Source: a virus | Reading direction: 5' to 3' (one strand) | Length of the DNA: 29,130 nt | IMG/VR virus record: IMGVR_UViG_3300027985_000820 | Location: 1-29,130 of that record | In this document: in pieces, positions 13,685 to 21,862 of the stretch | Numbering within the stretch: the first letter of the stretch is position 1 | Layout of the letters: every line of letters begins with the position of its first letter | Program-made: the position numbers and the translations under genes | The notes under the pieces: model-generated | What the model was told of the DNA's origin: nothing | Database searches by the model: none | The model's input: the letters and a program-made list of their open reading frames with translations, nothing else

Positions 13685-14002
13685 ATGTACATAAATATGA
13701 ACAGAAAGCGTATAGATAGCATAAGTCCTGATACGGCGCGGTTTGAGGTAAGAATCCCGTTTGTGTTAAAAACTGAACATGCTATTTCAGAGTTGCAGGG
13801 AGATGTGGACTATGAGCAATACGACAAACATCTGGCGCTTAGATTCTTTTCAGAAAGAACAGGCCATAAAAAAGCACTAGATAAGCTTCATGATATATAT
13901 GAAGACCTTCGATATATTCTTCCTCAGCAGCATAAGGAATTGCTTGATAGTTTTGAAGAAGCTCTTGAAAATATGAAACTAAAACTCGATGATGCCTTAT
14001 AG
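13685..14002 (+). CDS. unknown protein at the end of the early operon
   Basis: A 105-residue protein with an AAAAAGGA ribosome site before ATG 13685. The first third is beta-like (PDTARFEVRIPFVLKTEHAI) and the rest is helical with charged heptads (KALDKLHDIYEDLRYILPQQ, then LDSFEEALENMKLKL), possibly a coiled coil. No family recognised. Its stop codon at 14000-14002 touches the stop codon of the oppositely directed morphogenesis gene with no base between. Confidence 0.65.
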   Translation: MYINMNRKRIDSISPDTARFEVRIPFVLKTEHAISELQGDVDYEQYDKHLALRFFSERTGHKKALDKLHDIYEDLRYILPQQHKELLDSFEEALENMKLKLDDAL

Positions 14003-14473
14003 TTACGCGATCCCGATCAGCGCATCCAGCCCGTCGCTGATCGCCTCCATAATCTCCTCTCTCATCCCCTCCAAAACTTCCCCATTTGAATCTATCGGAA
14101 AGAACGGTCGCGCAGGAACCGTTCCTTTTTTGTTGCCGAACTGCTGCACCATCGGGTAGTAGTATCCGTTCGCCGTGGCACTAATGCCTATCTCGGCGCG
14201 GACCGGAGTGCTAACGGTGTAAATTGAGTCCTGCAGGTTCCCCTCTTCATACAGCTTTTTGCTTGACCCCTTGCGCTTTATGGTTGCAGGCTTCAGCGGC
14301 GCCCATGGTGTACCGCTGTAGCTGCGCTCCCTTTCAAACGAATCTGCAACGGCATTGACCACGACATTGGCAGCTTCCGCATAGAGTGCCTTTGACGCCT
14401 CAAGCTTTCTATCAAGCTGCTGCAAAAACTCGACTACCTCGTCGAGTCCTTCAATCTTCACACTCTCATTCAT
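14003..14473 (-). CDS. phage virion morphogenesis protein (Mu gpG-like)
   Basis: A 156-residue protein of the virion morphogenesis family (Mu gpG), which is linked to head-tail joining or tail completion. The start at 14473 has AAGGA upstream. Recognisable parts are the N-terminal LDEVVEFLQQLDRKLE helix, SYSGTPWAPLKPATIKRKG, the GNLQDSIYTVSTPVRAEIGI beta section, YYYPMVQQFGNKKG, and the conserved VPARPFFPID near the end. It is last in the leftward head operon, separated from muF by 203 bases that contain an oppositely directed tRNA-like element. Confidence 0.87.
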   Translation of the reverse strand: MNESVKIEGLDEVVEFLQQLDRKLEASKALYAEAANVVVNAVADSFERERSYSGTPWAPLKPATIKRKGSSKKLYEEGNLQDSIYTVSTPVRAEIGISATANGYYYPMVQQFGNKKGTVPARPFFPIDSNGEVLEGMREEIMEAISDGLDALIGIA

Positions 14474-14586
14474 GTAAATCCTTCAAAAACAGCGTTTAAA
14501 TGGTGTTTAAAAACTAGAAAAGCTTTTTTTTCGACTCATTGGTCGTGTAAGGCATAAAAACGACTCTACGGCCTGTTTTGAAAAAG

Positions 14587-14595
14587 TGCTATAAT
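14587..14595 (+). promoter_or_regulatory. extended -10 promoter for the tRNA-like RNA
   Basis: TGCTATAAT is a perfect extended -10 (TG, one base, TATAAT at 14590-14595). No matching -35 is found at normal spacing, which extended -10 promoters do not need. The predicted start, about 14602, is five bases ahead of the tRNA-like element. It points against the head operon. Confidence 0.65.
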
Positions 14596-14606
14596 TTTGA
14601 AGTAGA

Positions 14607-14671
14607 TGAGCGATAGGTTTAGCGGTAAAACAGATTAAGTTCGGTCGCGGGTTCGAGTCCCGCTCGCTCAT
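14607..14671 (+). ncRNA. tRNA-like RNA with shortened anticodon arm
   Basis: A 65-nt element with most tRNA hallmarks. The acceptor stem TGAGCGA (14607-14613) pairs with TCGCTCA (14664-14670), all seven pairs perfect, with two more pairs possible outside. T8 and A9 follow. The D arm is GTTT/AAAC around AGCGGTA, with one extra base before it. The T arm GCGGG/CCCGC has the canonical loop TTCGAGT. Only 14 bases (14633-14646) remain between the D arm and T stem, where about 21 are normal. They can make a 4-bp stem with two G-T pairs and a 6-base loop, so no normal anticodon is present. CCA is not encoded. The perfect stems and the adjacent promoter argue against random decay. It could be a decoy or mimic, a processing signal, or a degenerate tRNA. 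Confidence 0.6.
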
Positions 14672-14676
14672 CGCCT

Positions 14677-15933
14677 TCAAAATATCTTCTCCTTCCCTTC
14701 CAATGCTGTATTCAATGCTTCATCCGTTTCATAAAGCTGGCCGCTGTGTACAGAGTGAAATACATTTTTCTTGTCCCCGATATCCACACCTACAACAACT
14801 TTCGCTTTTGAAGAGAGTTCGAATATCAAAAGCAGATGCCCGTCATAGTATGCCGATACAGGTTCATGTATGATATCAAGAAGGCTATAGATGTCTTCCG
14901 TGCTGAGAGTGTTTTTTTCGGCTTTCTTTTTCAGCAGTCCGACGCTCTCTTCACCTTTTGCTTTCAGGTTTCTTATTGCTCCGGTATCTGCCAGAATGAG
15001 ATCGCTTTGCGGCTTACGCTTTTCAAGCCATGCATGCAATGGCTCAATGAAGCTAAGGTATCCGAGGCGCATCTTTTCATGGCGCTTGTATTCGGTATCG
15101 AGGGCACGGTCTACAAAACCTTTCCACTCATCCCGGCCCGGCAGCATCTGCATCATATCTGATTTGTAGCTTTCACGGATGATGTCTTCATAGGGGCACA
15201 ATACCGTGCGTGTTCGTGCAAATGCTTTCTTACATGTAACGCTCTGCACCTTTTCAAAATACTGCTGCTCTGCTGTGTAGCCGCCATCTTCGCACGGGCT
15301 ATGATCCCACCCTTCATCAAAGATATCATCCGGCGCTTCTTCGCTGATCTTCCAGCCGCGCTTCTTGATCTGAGATTCGCTGTGAGCCGTCACGGTGCAT
15401 ACACATCCGTAACCGTTCGGAGCGCGGTTTTTTTTCCACCATGGGTGATCACGATGCAGAGTCACTCCATGGCGTGCTCTATGGTTTTCGCGTGTGGTGG
15501 GCAGCAGCTTCGAGACATAGCGCCAGAAGACGCTGGAGACCAGCAGCTTTTGCTCCCGGCAGCGGGCAATCTCGCGGCTCATTCTCATGTTGGTATCGAA
15601 AATAGTCCGGAGTCTACGGCTGCCGATGTTGATGGTTTTCACCTCGCCCGTCTCAGGGTTCACAATATCCTGCTCACCCCACCACCCTTTTTTTTGAAGC
15701 GTGGGAATAATGTTCTTTTTCCACTCTTTGAACCCGGCACCGCTTTGCTGTGCCTGGACAAGACTCTCATGCATATCCTGCAGCAGATCCATCCGCATCA
15801 TCTTTGCAACGGTGAAGGCGCGGCGGTGGGCTTCATAGTTCACTTCGTCGTAAAAAAAGCTGAGCTTGTAGCCCTTGTCACGGAGTATGGCGACGTTCTC
15901 CTCCGGGGTTTGCCCCCATGCAATGGAAATCAT
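14677..15933 (-). CDS. MuF minor head protein with extra C-terminal domain
   Basis: A 418-residue minor head protein. GGAGG lies upstream of ATG 15933, and the start is 3 bases after the portal stop. The MuF core is at about residues 105-182: SRRLRTIFDTNMRMSREIAR, FWRYVSKLLPTTRENHRARHG, and the conserved PNGYGCVCTV with C177 and C179. Known MuF proteins sit inside the head near the portal and some are injected. After about residue 300 there is an extra domain (312-418) with LLDIIHEPVSAYYDGHLLLIFE and VVVGVDIGDKKNVFHSV. This resembles the small nuclease-type effector domains (PBECR group) often fused to MuF, but catalytic residues cannot be assigned by eye. Confidence 0.85.
   Translation of the reverse strand: MISIAWGQTPEENVAILRDKGYKLSFFYDEVNYEAHRRAFTVAKMMRMDLLQDMHESLVQAQQSGAGFKEWKKNIIPTLQKKGWWGEQDIVNPETGEVKTINIGSRRLRTIFDTNMRMSREIARCREQKLLVSSVFWRYVSKLLPTTRENHRARHGVTLHRDHPWWKKNRAPNGYGCVCTVTAHSESQIKKRGWKISEEAPDDIFDEGWDHSPCEDGGYTAEQQYFEKVQSVTCKKAFARTRTVLCPYEDIIRESYKSDMMQMLPGRDEWKGFVDRALDTEYKRHEKMRLGYLSFIEPLHAWLEKRKPQSDLILADTGAIRNLKAKGEESVGLLKKKAEKNTLSTEDIYSLLDIIHEPVSAYYDGHLLLIFELSSKAKVVVGVDIGDKKNVFHSVHSGQLYETDEALNTALEGKEKIF
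15230..15239. repeat. TTACATGTAA palindrome, copy 3
   Basis: Exact copy inside muF, at codons for VTCK on the minus strand. Confidence 0.6.
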
Positions 15934-15936
15934 CTA

Positions 15937-17337
15937 TCACCCCTCCGGGTTTTCATCTTCGACTTCTGCGGCTCCAAGGATGTCCGCGTTCATCATGGCG
16001 CTCGCCATCATCTCCTCCAGCTGATCGAAGCCAAGTCCGGGATAAGCTGCTTCGATAGCCTTGAAGGCATCTTCAAAACTCTCGGAGTCCTCGATGATAC
16101 GCAGCATCTGCTTTTGAAGCGACATCACAATAGGGTTGGTGTCGATGCTGCCAAGCCCTGCAGATATGGCGTCTTGAGGTTTAGTTGCTGAGAAGTGCAG
16201 CAGACCTCCGAGCTTTTTGGCTGCGACCTGCTGCTCTTTTTGCGGCATGGGCTGTACCTTGACACCATAGGTCGCTTCAATGTGCTCCTGTGTGGGCTGC
16301 CATCCCATGAGCGAGATGCGCCAGTCGCGCAGTGATAGATCAATATTCGGATCTTCTTTGTCAGCAAGCTTAATGTCTATGGCTGCATCGATACGATTGA
16401 TAGTGATGAAATCATCGACAACCCTCCATAGTGCTTCCATGACAATGTGTTCATCTGCCATGGCGATATCGCCGCGCACGCCATCATGCACTTCGGCTGC
16501 TGCCAGAGATCCGCTCTTGACATCACTTGTCAGGTTCCCCCCGAGGATAACTTTTGCTATCTGGGTGTCGCAGTAGGAGACCATCTTGTCGAAGTCGCCG
16601 ACTTTTGTCGATATGACCGTCTCTATACTGTCGTCTTCGTCAATGACTGCGGCATCTCCTGAGAGCATGTTGTATAGCTCTTCCGCCATATCGTCACGGT
16701 CTCCTGAAGTTTTTCCCACAGCCCACGGCACACCGTACTTTTCAAGGAACTTATGCCAAAAATCCAGACTCGCACCCTTCAGACGCACAGGCCAGTAGAG
16801 CGCTTCATAGAGCGAGCGTCCCATAGGGCGGTCATGCTTTGGTCTGTGCACGGTGTAGATGGCTTTGAACGGTTCAATGTCACTCCCGGTTCCAGACCCC
16901 ATAGGGTCGTATTTCAATATGTGATCTTTCACGACGAAGTTGCGATAGTCGCGCTCGATAGGAACCGGAATCCAGTAGCCGCTATCATTATGCTCTTTCC
17001 AATTCAGCTCAAACACACTGAGCCCCTGCATGGGCGTGTCGAGCAGTTGATCGAGAAAGGTACGGTGCAGTGATGTTTCCAGGGCAGTGACGGCATTCTC
17101 GTCATCGCAGGTGATGATCAGCTCTTTTTTGAGCGTCGCGGCTTTTCTGCTGCCGAGGCTGGAGATGACCTGATCGTCACGGTCAATGCGGTCACATGCT
17201 TCTTTGGTGAGCCATTTGCGCTGTACGGGTAGTGATGAGAAGATACCTACGAGCAGGTCGCTCATCGGTGCGGCGCTTTTGGTGCGCGTAGTGGTTTTGT
17301 TGGCAAAGATGTTGAGTTTTGGTATTTTGAATATCAT
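15937..17337 (-). CDS. portal protein (DUF935, Mu gp29-like)
   Basis: A 466-residue portal of the DUF935 family. It forms the ring through which DNA is packaged and to which the tail attaches. Family features include the N-terminal region before RKWLTKEACDRIDRDDQVIS, DTPMQGLSVFELNW, a section with PMGRSLYEALYWPVRLKGAS, and WHKFLEKYGVPWAVGKT. The VILGGNLTSDVKSGSLAAAE segment is the usual glycine/serine-rich loop before the clip region. The start overlaps the terminase stop by ATGA, so the packaging genes are translationally coupled. Length is typical of the family. Confidence 0.92.
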   Translation of the reverse strand: MIFKIPKLNIFANKTTTRTKSAAPMSDLLVGIFSSLPVQRKWLTKEACDRIDRDDQVISSLGSRKAATLKKELIITCDDENAVTALETSLHRTFLDQLLDTPMQGLSVFELNWKEHNDSGYWIPVPIERDYRNFVVKDHILKYDPMGSGTGSDIEPFKAIYTVHRPKHDRPMGRSLYEALYWPVRLKGASLDFWHKFLEKYGVPWAVGKTSGDRDDMAEELYNMLSGDAAVIDEDDSIETVISTKVGDFDKMVSYCDTQIAKVILGGNLTSDVKSGSLAAAEVHDGVRGDIAMADEHIVMEALWRVVDDFITINRIDAAIDIKLADKEDPNIDLSLRDWRISLMGWQPTQEHIEATYGVKVQPMPQKEQQVAAKKLGGLLHFSATKPQDAISAGLGSIDTNPIVMSLQKQMLRIIEDSESFEDAFKAIEAAYPGLGFDQLEEMMASAMMNADILGAAEVEDENPEG

Positions 17338-19046
17338 GATGGCATACCCCCGTATGATTGTCTTTTGCGTTGTGGCTGAGGCTTACGATTGCGTTTGTTT
17401 CCGCCTTTTGGTTTTTTCTTGGCTTTTGAGAGCCGCCATGCTCCAACCAGACTGTCAGGTGCATCATCGTTCGCGCCGTCCGGGAAGTCTTCGAGCTGGT
17501 TGATCAGTTCGCCCATACTCTCATGAATCAAAATATCTCCGTCTTCTATTGGGATCACCAACTCTTCGATGCGTTCCTCTTTATTCTCAGTGTTTGAGTG
17601 TCCACGCACGATGATATGCACCCCTTTATCAGCAGCTTTCTCTTTTGTCCAGTCAACCATCGCATCACCGCCAAAGTTATCCTCAATGCGCCACTGCTTC
17701 ACTTTGTATAGCTCTTGTAAGCGGATCATCTCCAGTATGGTAGCTGCCGCTCCCTGCACTTTGTTGATTGATTCAAGCACATAGGCTTTGTACGTCTGTC
17801 TGCAAACCCCTAAAACAGTGATGCTTGTGTAGTCACTCTTTTTTTTGTTTCCTGCCGGGTCAACCCATCCGACAATCTTCAGGTTTGCCGGGGCATTGGT
17901 ATAAAAATGCATCTTCTCGCGCACAAATCCGGTGCCAAGTGCTTTCGGGTTGTTTTGCAACTCTTTGTAAAACGATCGCGGGTTCTCAGCCCATTTTCGC
18001 ATGAGCGTTTCAAGAGGTATGGCTTCAGGCCATAGCAGCTTTGCGCCGCTATCCATATCGGCTTTGTTGGCAGCGTAGAAGTTATGAGCAGCATCTACGC
18101 CCTGCGATTTGTACAGATGGGCGTATTCATTCCACAAGTCCATGCGATCTGGGAAGCGAATGATTGCCTGATAGCGTTTCGGGTTCCAGTAGGCGAGCTT
18201 GAGCTTACGTGCCAGTACCGAATCATTGTGGAGGATAGTGCCGATGTAGATGATGTCCAAGTTTCCATCAACACTGCCAAGGTTTGATACGGCATCATCT
18301 ATCCATGCTTCAAGCTTGTCGCGCTGCTCACGGCTCTTGACATTGGTATCGTTTTCAAGGTCGTCAAGTAGCGCAAGGTCGGGACGATGTACGCCGTGTT
18401 TGATACCCCTTACCCGTTTACCGGAACCAAAACCTTTGACGCGTATGCCGTTACGCGTAATGATGTCACCGACTTTCCAAGACGGGCCTACCCCGGTGGC
18501 ATCCGGGTAGTCTGCTTTTAGGCGCCCATTCTCTTCCAGCTCGGTTTTGACGCTTTCAATGAGTGTTTCGGTCAGCTCTATGGCATCGGAGAATAGTGTC
18601 GGAAAGTGCCGCAGACCGCGAACGATGATCCAGATTAGAAATACCACAGAGACATCGGTAGATTTACCAAAACCGCGCGGTGCTGCCTCGGCATATTTGT
18701 TGCCGGGCACACCTCTGGGGCGGTCGGCAATTTCATGGTAGACAACCTCAAGATCAGCCTGCAATACACTTTTTCCTTCAAGAAAATAGTAGTGCGGAAA
18801 GTAGGTGGTGCGAAAGAAGTGAAAGTCATTGGCCGCTTTTTCGCGGCGTTCTTCTTTTCCTTCCGGGGGTAGTGTGTCAACAGCACGCAGCTGCTGCATG
18901 AGTGCCAAAGAGTGATCGCCTAACCATGAAATAAACTCTTTACGGGTGATCTTCTTGGCTTCTTTTGGAGTATGTCCCTCTTCGATCAGCTCTTTGGGGC
19001 GCTCTTCTAAAAATTCGAGCAGCTCCTCTTTGTCAAATAGTGACAT
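17334..19046 (-). CDS. terminase large subunit (Mu gp28-like)
   Basis: A 570-residue DNA-packaging motor and nuclease. The start at 19046 (MSLFDKEE) is preferred over an ATG 24 bases further out because it has AGGA eight bases upstream. ATPase motifs: APRGFGKST (about residues 122-130) as Walker A and LALLDDLEND (about 224-233) as Walker B with the catalytic aspartate/glutamate region. The C-terminal RNase H-like nuclease starts at IVGWVDPAGNKKKSDYTSI and has a second acidic motif near WRIEDNFGGDAMVDW. The C-terminus is very basic. It overlaps the upstream DUF1804 gene by 14 bases. Confidence 0.93.
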   Translation of the reverse strand: MSLFDKEELLEFLEERPKELIEEGHTPKEAKKITRKEFISWLGDHSLALMQQLRAVDTLPPEGKEERREKAANDFHFFRTTYFPHYYFLEGKSVLQADLEVVYHEIADRPRGVPGNKYAEAAPRGFGKSTDVSVVFLIWIIVRGLRHFPTLFSDAIELTETLIESVKTELEENGRLKADYPDATGVGPSWKVGDIITRNGIRVKGFGSGKRVRGIKHGVHRPDLALLDDLENDTNVKSREQRDKLEAWIDDAVSNLGSVDGNLDIIYIGTILHNDSVLARKLKLAYWNPKRYQAIIRFPDRMDLWNEYAHLYKSQGVDAAHNFYAANKADMDSGAKLLWPEAIPLETLMRKWAENPRSFYKELQNNPKALGTGFVREKMHFYTNAPANLKIVGWVDPAGNKKKSDYTSITVLGVCRQTYKAYVLESINKVQGAAATILEMIRLQELYKVKQWRIEDNFGGDAMVDWTKEKAADKGVHIIVRGHSNTENKEERIEELVIPIEDGDILIHESMGELINQLEDFPDGANDDAPDSLVGAWRLSKAKKKPKGGNKRNRKPQPQRKRQSYGGMPS

Positions 19047-19530
19047 TGGCGAGTTCCTGATCCATCGCATGTACCGTTTCGACGATCTGCTCCATTACAT
19101 GTAACTCAATTCCAGCTTTTGAGAGTCCTCCAAGCAGCGTCTTGACAGTATGCTTTACAATACCAAGAGTATAGGCTTTTGGGTCTTCTGCGTGAGCAAT
19201 GCCACGCATTTTGGCGAAGCTGTCACCGAGCTTGGCGATAGCATCGACTTTCTGCTGCGTGCTCATATTTTCATCTCCACGTATCTCGCGGATCGACTCA
19301 TGCATATACCGGGCAAAGTTTGCGTAAAGGTTTTGACCATCTTCCCCAGTATGCTCAATCACCTTTTGAATACGCAGTGCATCCCAATCAAGGCCGCTTT
19401 TTTGGTCTTCCGATTTGTAGTTTTGAACTGACCGGACACTTTTAAGATTCAGAGCATGGCGAATCTGGTCCATATCCATACCACCGATATACATAGAACG
19501 TGCGGCTAATCGTTTCTCTGCTGCTGTCAT
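19033..19530 (-). CDS. DUF1804-like protein, probable small terminase
   Basis: A 165-residue protein directly upstream of and overlapping the large terminase. The N-terminal region MTAAEKRLAARSMYIGGMDMDQIRHALNLK looks like an HTH of the kind in DUF1804 proteins (Mu gp27), followed by SGLDWDALR and a helical remainder. The position and the HTH support a small-terminase or packaging-recognition role, as is generally proposed for this family. The start overlaps the DUF1320 stop by four bases. The TTACATGTAA palindrome is in its 3' part. Confidence 0.8.
   Translation of the reverse strand: MTAAEKRLAARSMYIGGMDMDQIRHALNLKSVRSVQNYKSEDQKSGLDWDALRIQKVIEHTGEDGQNLYANFARYMHESIREIRGDENMSTQQKVDAIAKLGDSFAKMRGIAHAEDPKAYTLGIVKHTVKTLLGGLSKAGIELHVMEQIVETVHAMDQELANVTI
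19095..19104. repeat. TTACATGTAA palindrome, copy 4
   Basis: Exact copy inside the DUF1804-like gene, at codons for ELHVM on the minus strand. Confidence 0.6.
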
Positions 19531-19937
19531 GGCATCCTCAATCCGCTGGTATCTGAGAGTGGTCTGCTGTGACGAAATACTGACTTGTCGCTTTTTGGAG
19601 CCGGAGCTGATCCGCTGATTGTCGCTTCAGTCGGCAGCAGCTTTTTATTCATCTTGATCAGATACCCCTCCCATGCTTTGCGATCTTCTTTCATGGCATC
19701 GGTCAGCAGATAGTTTTTCCGACGAAGCTCATAGATAGTGAGATCGACGCCGATCTTTTTAAGCAGAGGTGTCGGGGTATCAGGCAATGTCACAAAGCTC
19801 TCAATGAAAGCGAGTGTGTCTGCAATGGCATCATCGACCACATCTTGATCGATGATTCCTGTAGCGTTGATATCGCTCAGCTGCAGTAGCTCGGTTTGAC
19901 TGAGTTCTTTGAGAAGGTCTGTGTTTGTGATTGTCAT
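19527..19937 (-). CDS. DUF1320 family protein (Mu gp36-like)
   Basis: A 136-residue protein with AAAGGA before ATG 19937. The helical pattern QTELLQLSDINATGIIDQDV, then ADTLAFIESFVTLPDTPTPL and DLTIYELRRK, matches the DUF1320 family, which in Mu-like phages lies just after the capsid gene. It is likely a head-completion or connector protein of the gp6/adaptor type. The C-terminal 30 residues are polar and probably flexible. Confidence 0.85.
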   Translation of the reverse strand: MTITNTDLLKELSQTELLQLSDINATGIIDQDVVDDAIADTLAFIESFVTLPDTPTPLLKKIGVDLTIYELRRKNYLLTDAMKEDRKAWEGYLIKMNKKLLPTEATISGSAPAPKSDKSVFRHSRPLSDTSGLRMP

Positions 19938-19962
19938 TGATGATCCTTTTGTGCCCGCGCTC

Positions 19963-20946
19963 TTATGAGAGCACGGTAGCCTTTCGCATGGCAGACACCA
20001 CGGGGATTGGCAGCGGTGTAGATTTGTAGATCAGTTTGTAGCCGCTTGGGTCTTTCGTCTGGATCTGATTGACGAAGAGCGGCAGCGGAGCCAGTCCGGC
20101 ATCGAGATCATCGATAGCGAGATAGCGGAAGCGGAATCCGCTTTCCATGTCGAGAGCCAGAAGTTCGTTGTCGCCGATGGCATTGACATAGGCTTTCGTT
20201 TGCGGGTTGCGGTAGCGCCCCTTGAGCATTTTGATAGTATGACGACCAATCTGGATACCTGCAGCATCGACTTTTGCGATGATGCGTGTGTCGTTTGAAA
20301 GCGCGCCAATCATACCGACAAGGAAGCTTTCAACAGCAGCACCGCAGCGGAACTCCACTTTCATGCCGAAGCCTGAGTCTTCGATAGCTTCCGCCATTTT
20401 GTTGAGGGTATCATTGATGTCACCGATTGTAGCCCCGGTAGCATTAAACATTTTTGTCGGTGTCACGGATGCTACGGTGCCGAACGCCAGAGTATAGGTG
20501 TCGAAGCCACCTTCGATTTTCATGGGGTAGCTGATAGTACCTGTGAGTGATTGGCACGCGATGGCTTCAGCCGTGGCGCGAAGTGTCTTGCGGCCATAGT
20601 CGATTTTGTTCTGAACCCACGTTTGCTGTCCATCTTGTGAAAGCATTTTGACGTCATTGAGTTCTTTCGCTGAAATGAAGTAGTTCGTGTCGATCGGTTG
20701 TGGTTCAATGAATTTGAGGTTTCCGCTGCCTCCGCCAAGTGCATAGCTTTGGGAGCCGCGACGCACGACAGGAACAGCATGTGCGATCTGTGTCAGCTCA
20801 TCGACACCGATGTGTGCGAACTCGTGAGTGGCGCGTACAGATTCAGGATAGATGTCATCCATGACACGTGTATGAATATCCGGCAAAATAGCCAGAGCCG
20901 CAGCGATTGACTGTGTTGAAAAAAGTTGTCCGATAAGTTCATCCAT
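19963..20946 (-). CDS. major capsid protein (phage E / HK97-like)
   Basis: A 327-residue capsid subunit. It has the best ribosome site of the window, TAGGAGGTGATTT before ATG 20946, as fits the most abundant virion protein. The sequence resembles the lambda-E type capsid family: N-terminal helices, a flexible loop near VVRRGSQSYALGGGSG, ISAKELNDVKMLSQDGQQTW with DYGRKTLRATAEAIACQSLT, a beta-rich centre, and a C-terminal SGYKLIYKSTPLPIPVVSAM strand. No long N-terminal scaffold segment is present; scaffolding is likely supplied by the nested product of the protease gene. Confidence 0.88.
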   Translation of the reverse strand: MDELIGQLFSTQSIAAALAILPDIHTRVMDDIYPESVRATHEFAHIGVDELTQIAHAVPVVRRGSQSYALGGGSGNLKFIEPQPIDTNYFISAKELNDVKMLSQDGQQTWVQNKIDYGRKTLRATAEAIACQSLTGTISYPMKIEGGFDTYTLAFGTVASVTPTKMFNATGATIGDINDTLNKMAEAIEDSGFGMKVEFRCGAAVESFLVGMIGALSNDTRIIAKVDAAGIQIGRHTIKMLKGRYRNPQTKAYVNAIGDNELLALDMESGFRFRYLAIDDLDAGLAPLPLFVNQIQTKDPSGYKLIYKSTPLPIPVVSAMRKATVLS

Positions 20947-20956
20947 AAATCACCTC

Positions 20957-21541
20957 CTACATGGGATAGATGTTCAGCGCTTTGAGCGCTTTGAGATCGG
21001 CAGCGCTTGGCGCTGTACCTTCGGCATCGACAGAAAGGCTCTCTTCAACGACGCACCCGAACGCAATGCCGTTGCCAACAGTGCTGACAGAGGTGTCGAC
21101 TTTTGATGTGAGTACGGTTGCGAGCTGATTTGCATACGTGAGCACAATACCGGCAGCATTTGCCGGTGCAGCATCAAATGTGACAGAGACAGCCCCGGTG
21201 TCATAGTTGACAGTCCCGCTTCCATCTCCTGAGAGCACCCCGAAACCATTGTCTGTAACTGTCTGAGCACCATCAGTGATGCTTACCATTTTCGGTTGCA
21301 GCGGCGTACTGGCTGAGCCGGTGAAGGTTACTTCAGTGGCATCGCCCGTGCCGATAGATGCCGTGTTGTCTGCTGCATACGGAATGTGATTTCCGTCAGC
21401 ATCGAACGCGACAAGACGTCCTGCCAGAAGTTCTCCATTCGATGCAGCCATCGCAATGGCTACTAGAATCGGTGGAACGGTCATATTGACGATAGGTTTT
21501 TCCTGATAGCTGAAGCTACCAAATTTCGCATCGAATGCCAT
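20957..21541 (-). CDS. head decoration protein
   Basis: A 194-residue protein between capsid and protease. Low-complexity beta-rich sequence (alanine, glycine, threonine, valine) with AFDADGNHIPYAAD, TVNYDTGAVSVTFDAAPANA and AFGCVVEESLSVDAEG suggests a lambda D-like decoration or a related head-stabilising protein. The middle section with repeats of the NYDTGAVSVTF type resembles small Ig-like or beta-sandwich inserts and makes it longer than classical decoration proteins (about 110 residues). Start has AAGG upstream. Confidence 0.75.
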   Translation of the reverse strand: MAFDAKFGSFSYQEKPIVNMTVPPILVAIAMAASNGELLAGRLVAFDADGNHIPYAADNTASIGTGDATEVTFTGSASTPLQPKMVSITDGAQTVTDNGFGVLSGDGSGTVNYDTGAVSVTFDAAPANAAGIVLTYANQLATVLTSKVDTSVSTVGNGIAFGCVVEESLSVDAEGTAPSAADLKALKALNIYPM

Positions 21542-21544
21542 GTG

Positions 21545-21862
21545 CTATACCTTTTTGAGAGAGATCGCAGTGGGAGCCTGCGTGTTGCTTGCCGCGAACT
21601 GGTTGTTTTGCGGCACCTGTACGGATGGCTTTTGTTTTTCCAAAAACTCCTCAAAACCGGCCTTGTCAGCTTTGCAGTATTTGAGTGCCCAGTCTTTTTG
21701 TTCCGGGTTGATTTTTTTGGCTGCGATGGCAGCATCTACGGTGGCTTCCGCCTGAGTAGCCAGCAGCGCTTCGTTTTGTGTTTTGAGCGCTTCGTTTTCG
21801 GTTTTAAGCGTGGTATTTTCAGTGGTTGCAGCATCGAGCTGCGCCTTTTCTTCCGGGGTCAT
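21545..21862 (-). CDS. nested scaffold product (Mu gpZ-like)
   Basis: Inside the protease gene an AGGAGG (21874-21879 on the minus strand) lies 11 bases before an in-frame ATG at 21862. The product would be the last 105 residues of the protease: TPEEKAQLDAATTENTTLKT and the rest of the coiled coil. Mu and many other phages make a scaffold from an in-frame internal start in the protease gene. The spacing is slightly long, so the yield is uncertain. Confidence 0.6.
   Translation of the reverse strand: MTPEEKAQLDAATTENTTLKTENEALKTQNEALLATQAEATVDAAIAAKKINPEQKDWALKYCKADKAGFEEFLEKQKPSVQVPQNNQFAASNTQAPTAISLKKV

Noticed and set aside
1485-14608. 14-base repeat TTTTGAAGTAGATG at 1485 and 14595
   Set aside because: About one or two such pairs are expected by chance in a sequence of this length, and the two contexts do not otherwise match.
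14607-14671. Calling the tRNA-like element a normal tRNA gene
   Set aside because: No 5-bp stem with 7-base loop can be formed between the D and T arms, so no anticodon can be assigned.
15301-16191. Long open frame of 296 codons on the plus strand
   Set aside because: It lies opposite to the muF and portal genes, which are clearly real, has no ribosome site, and its peptide has no domain-like character.
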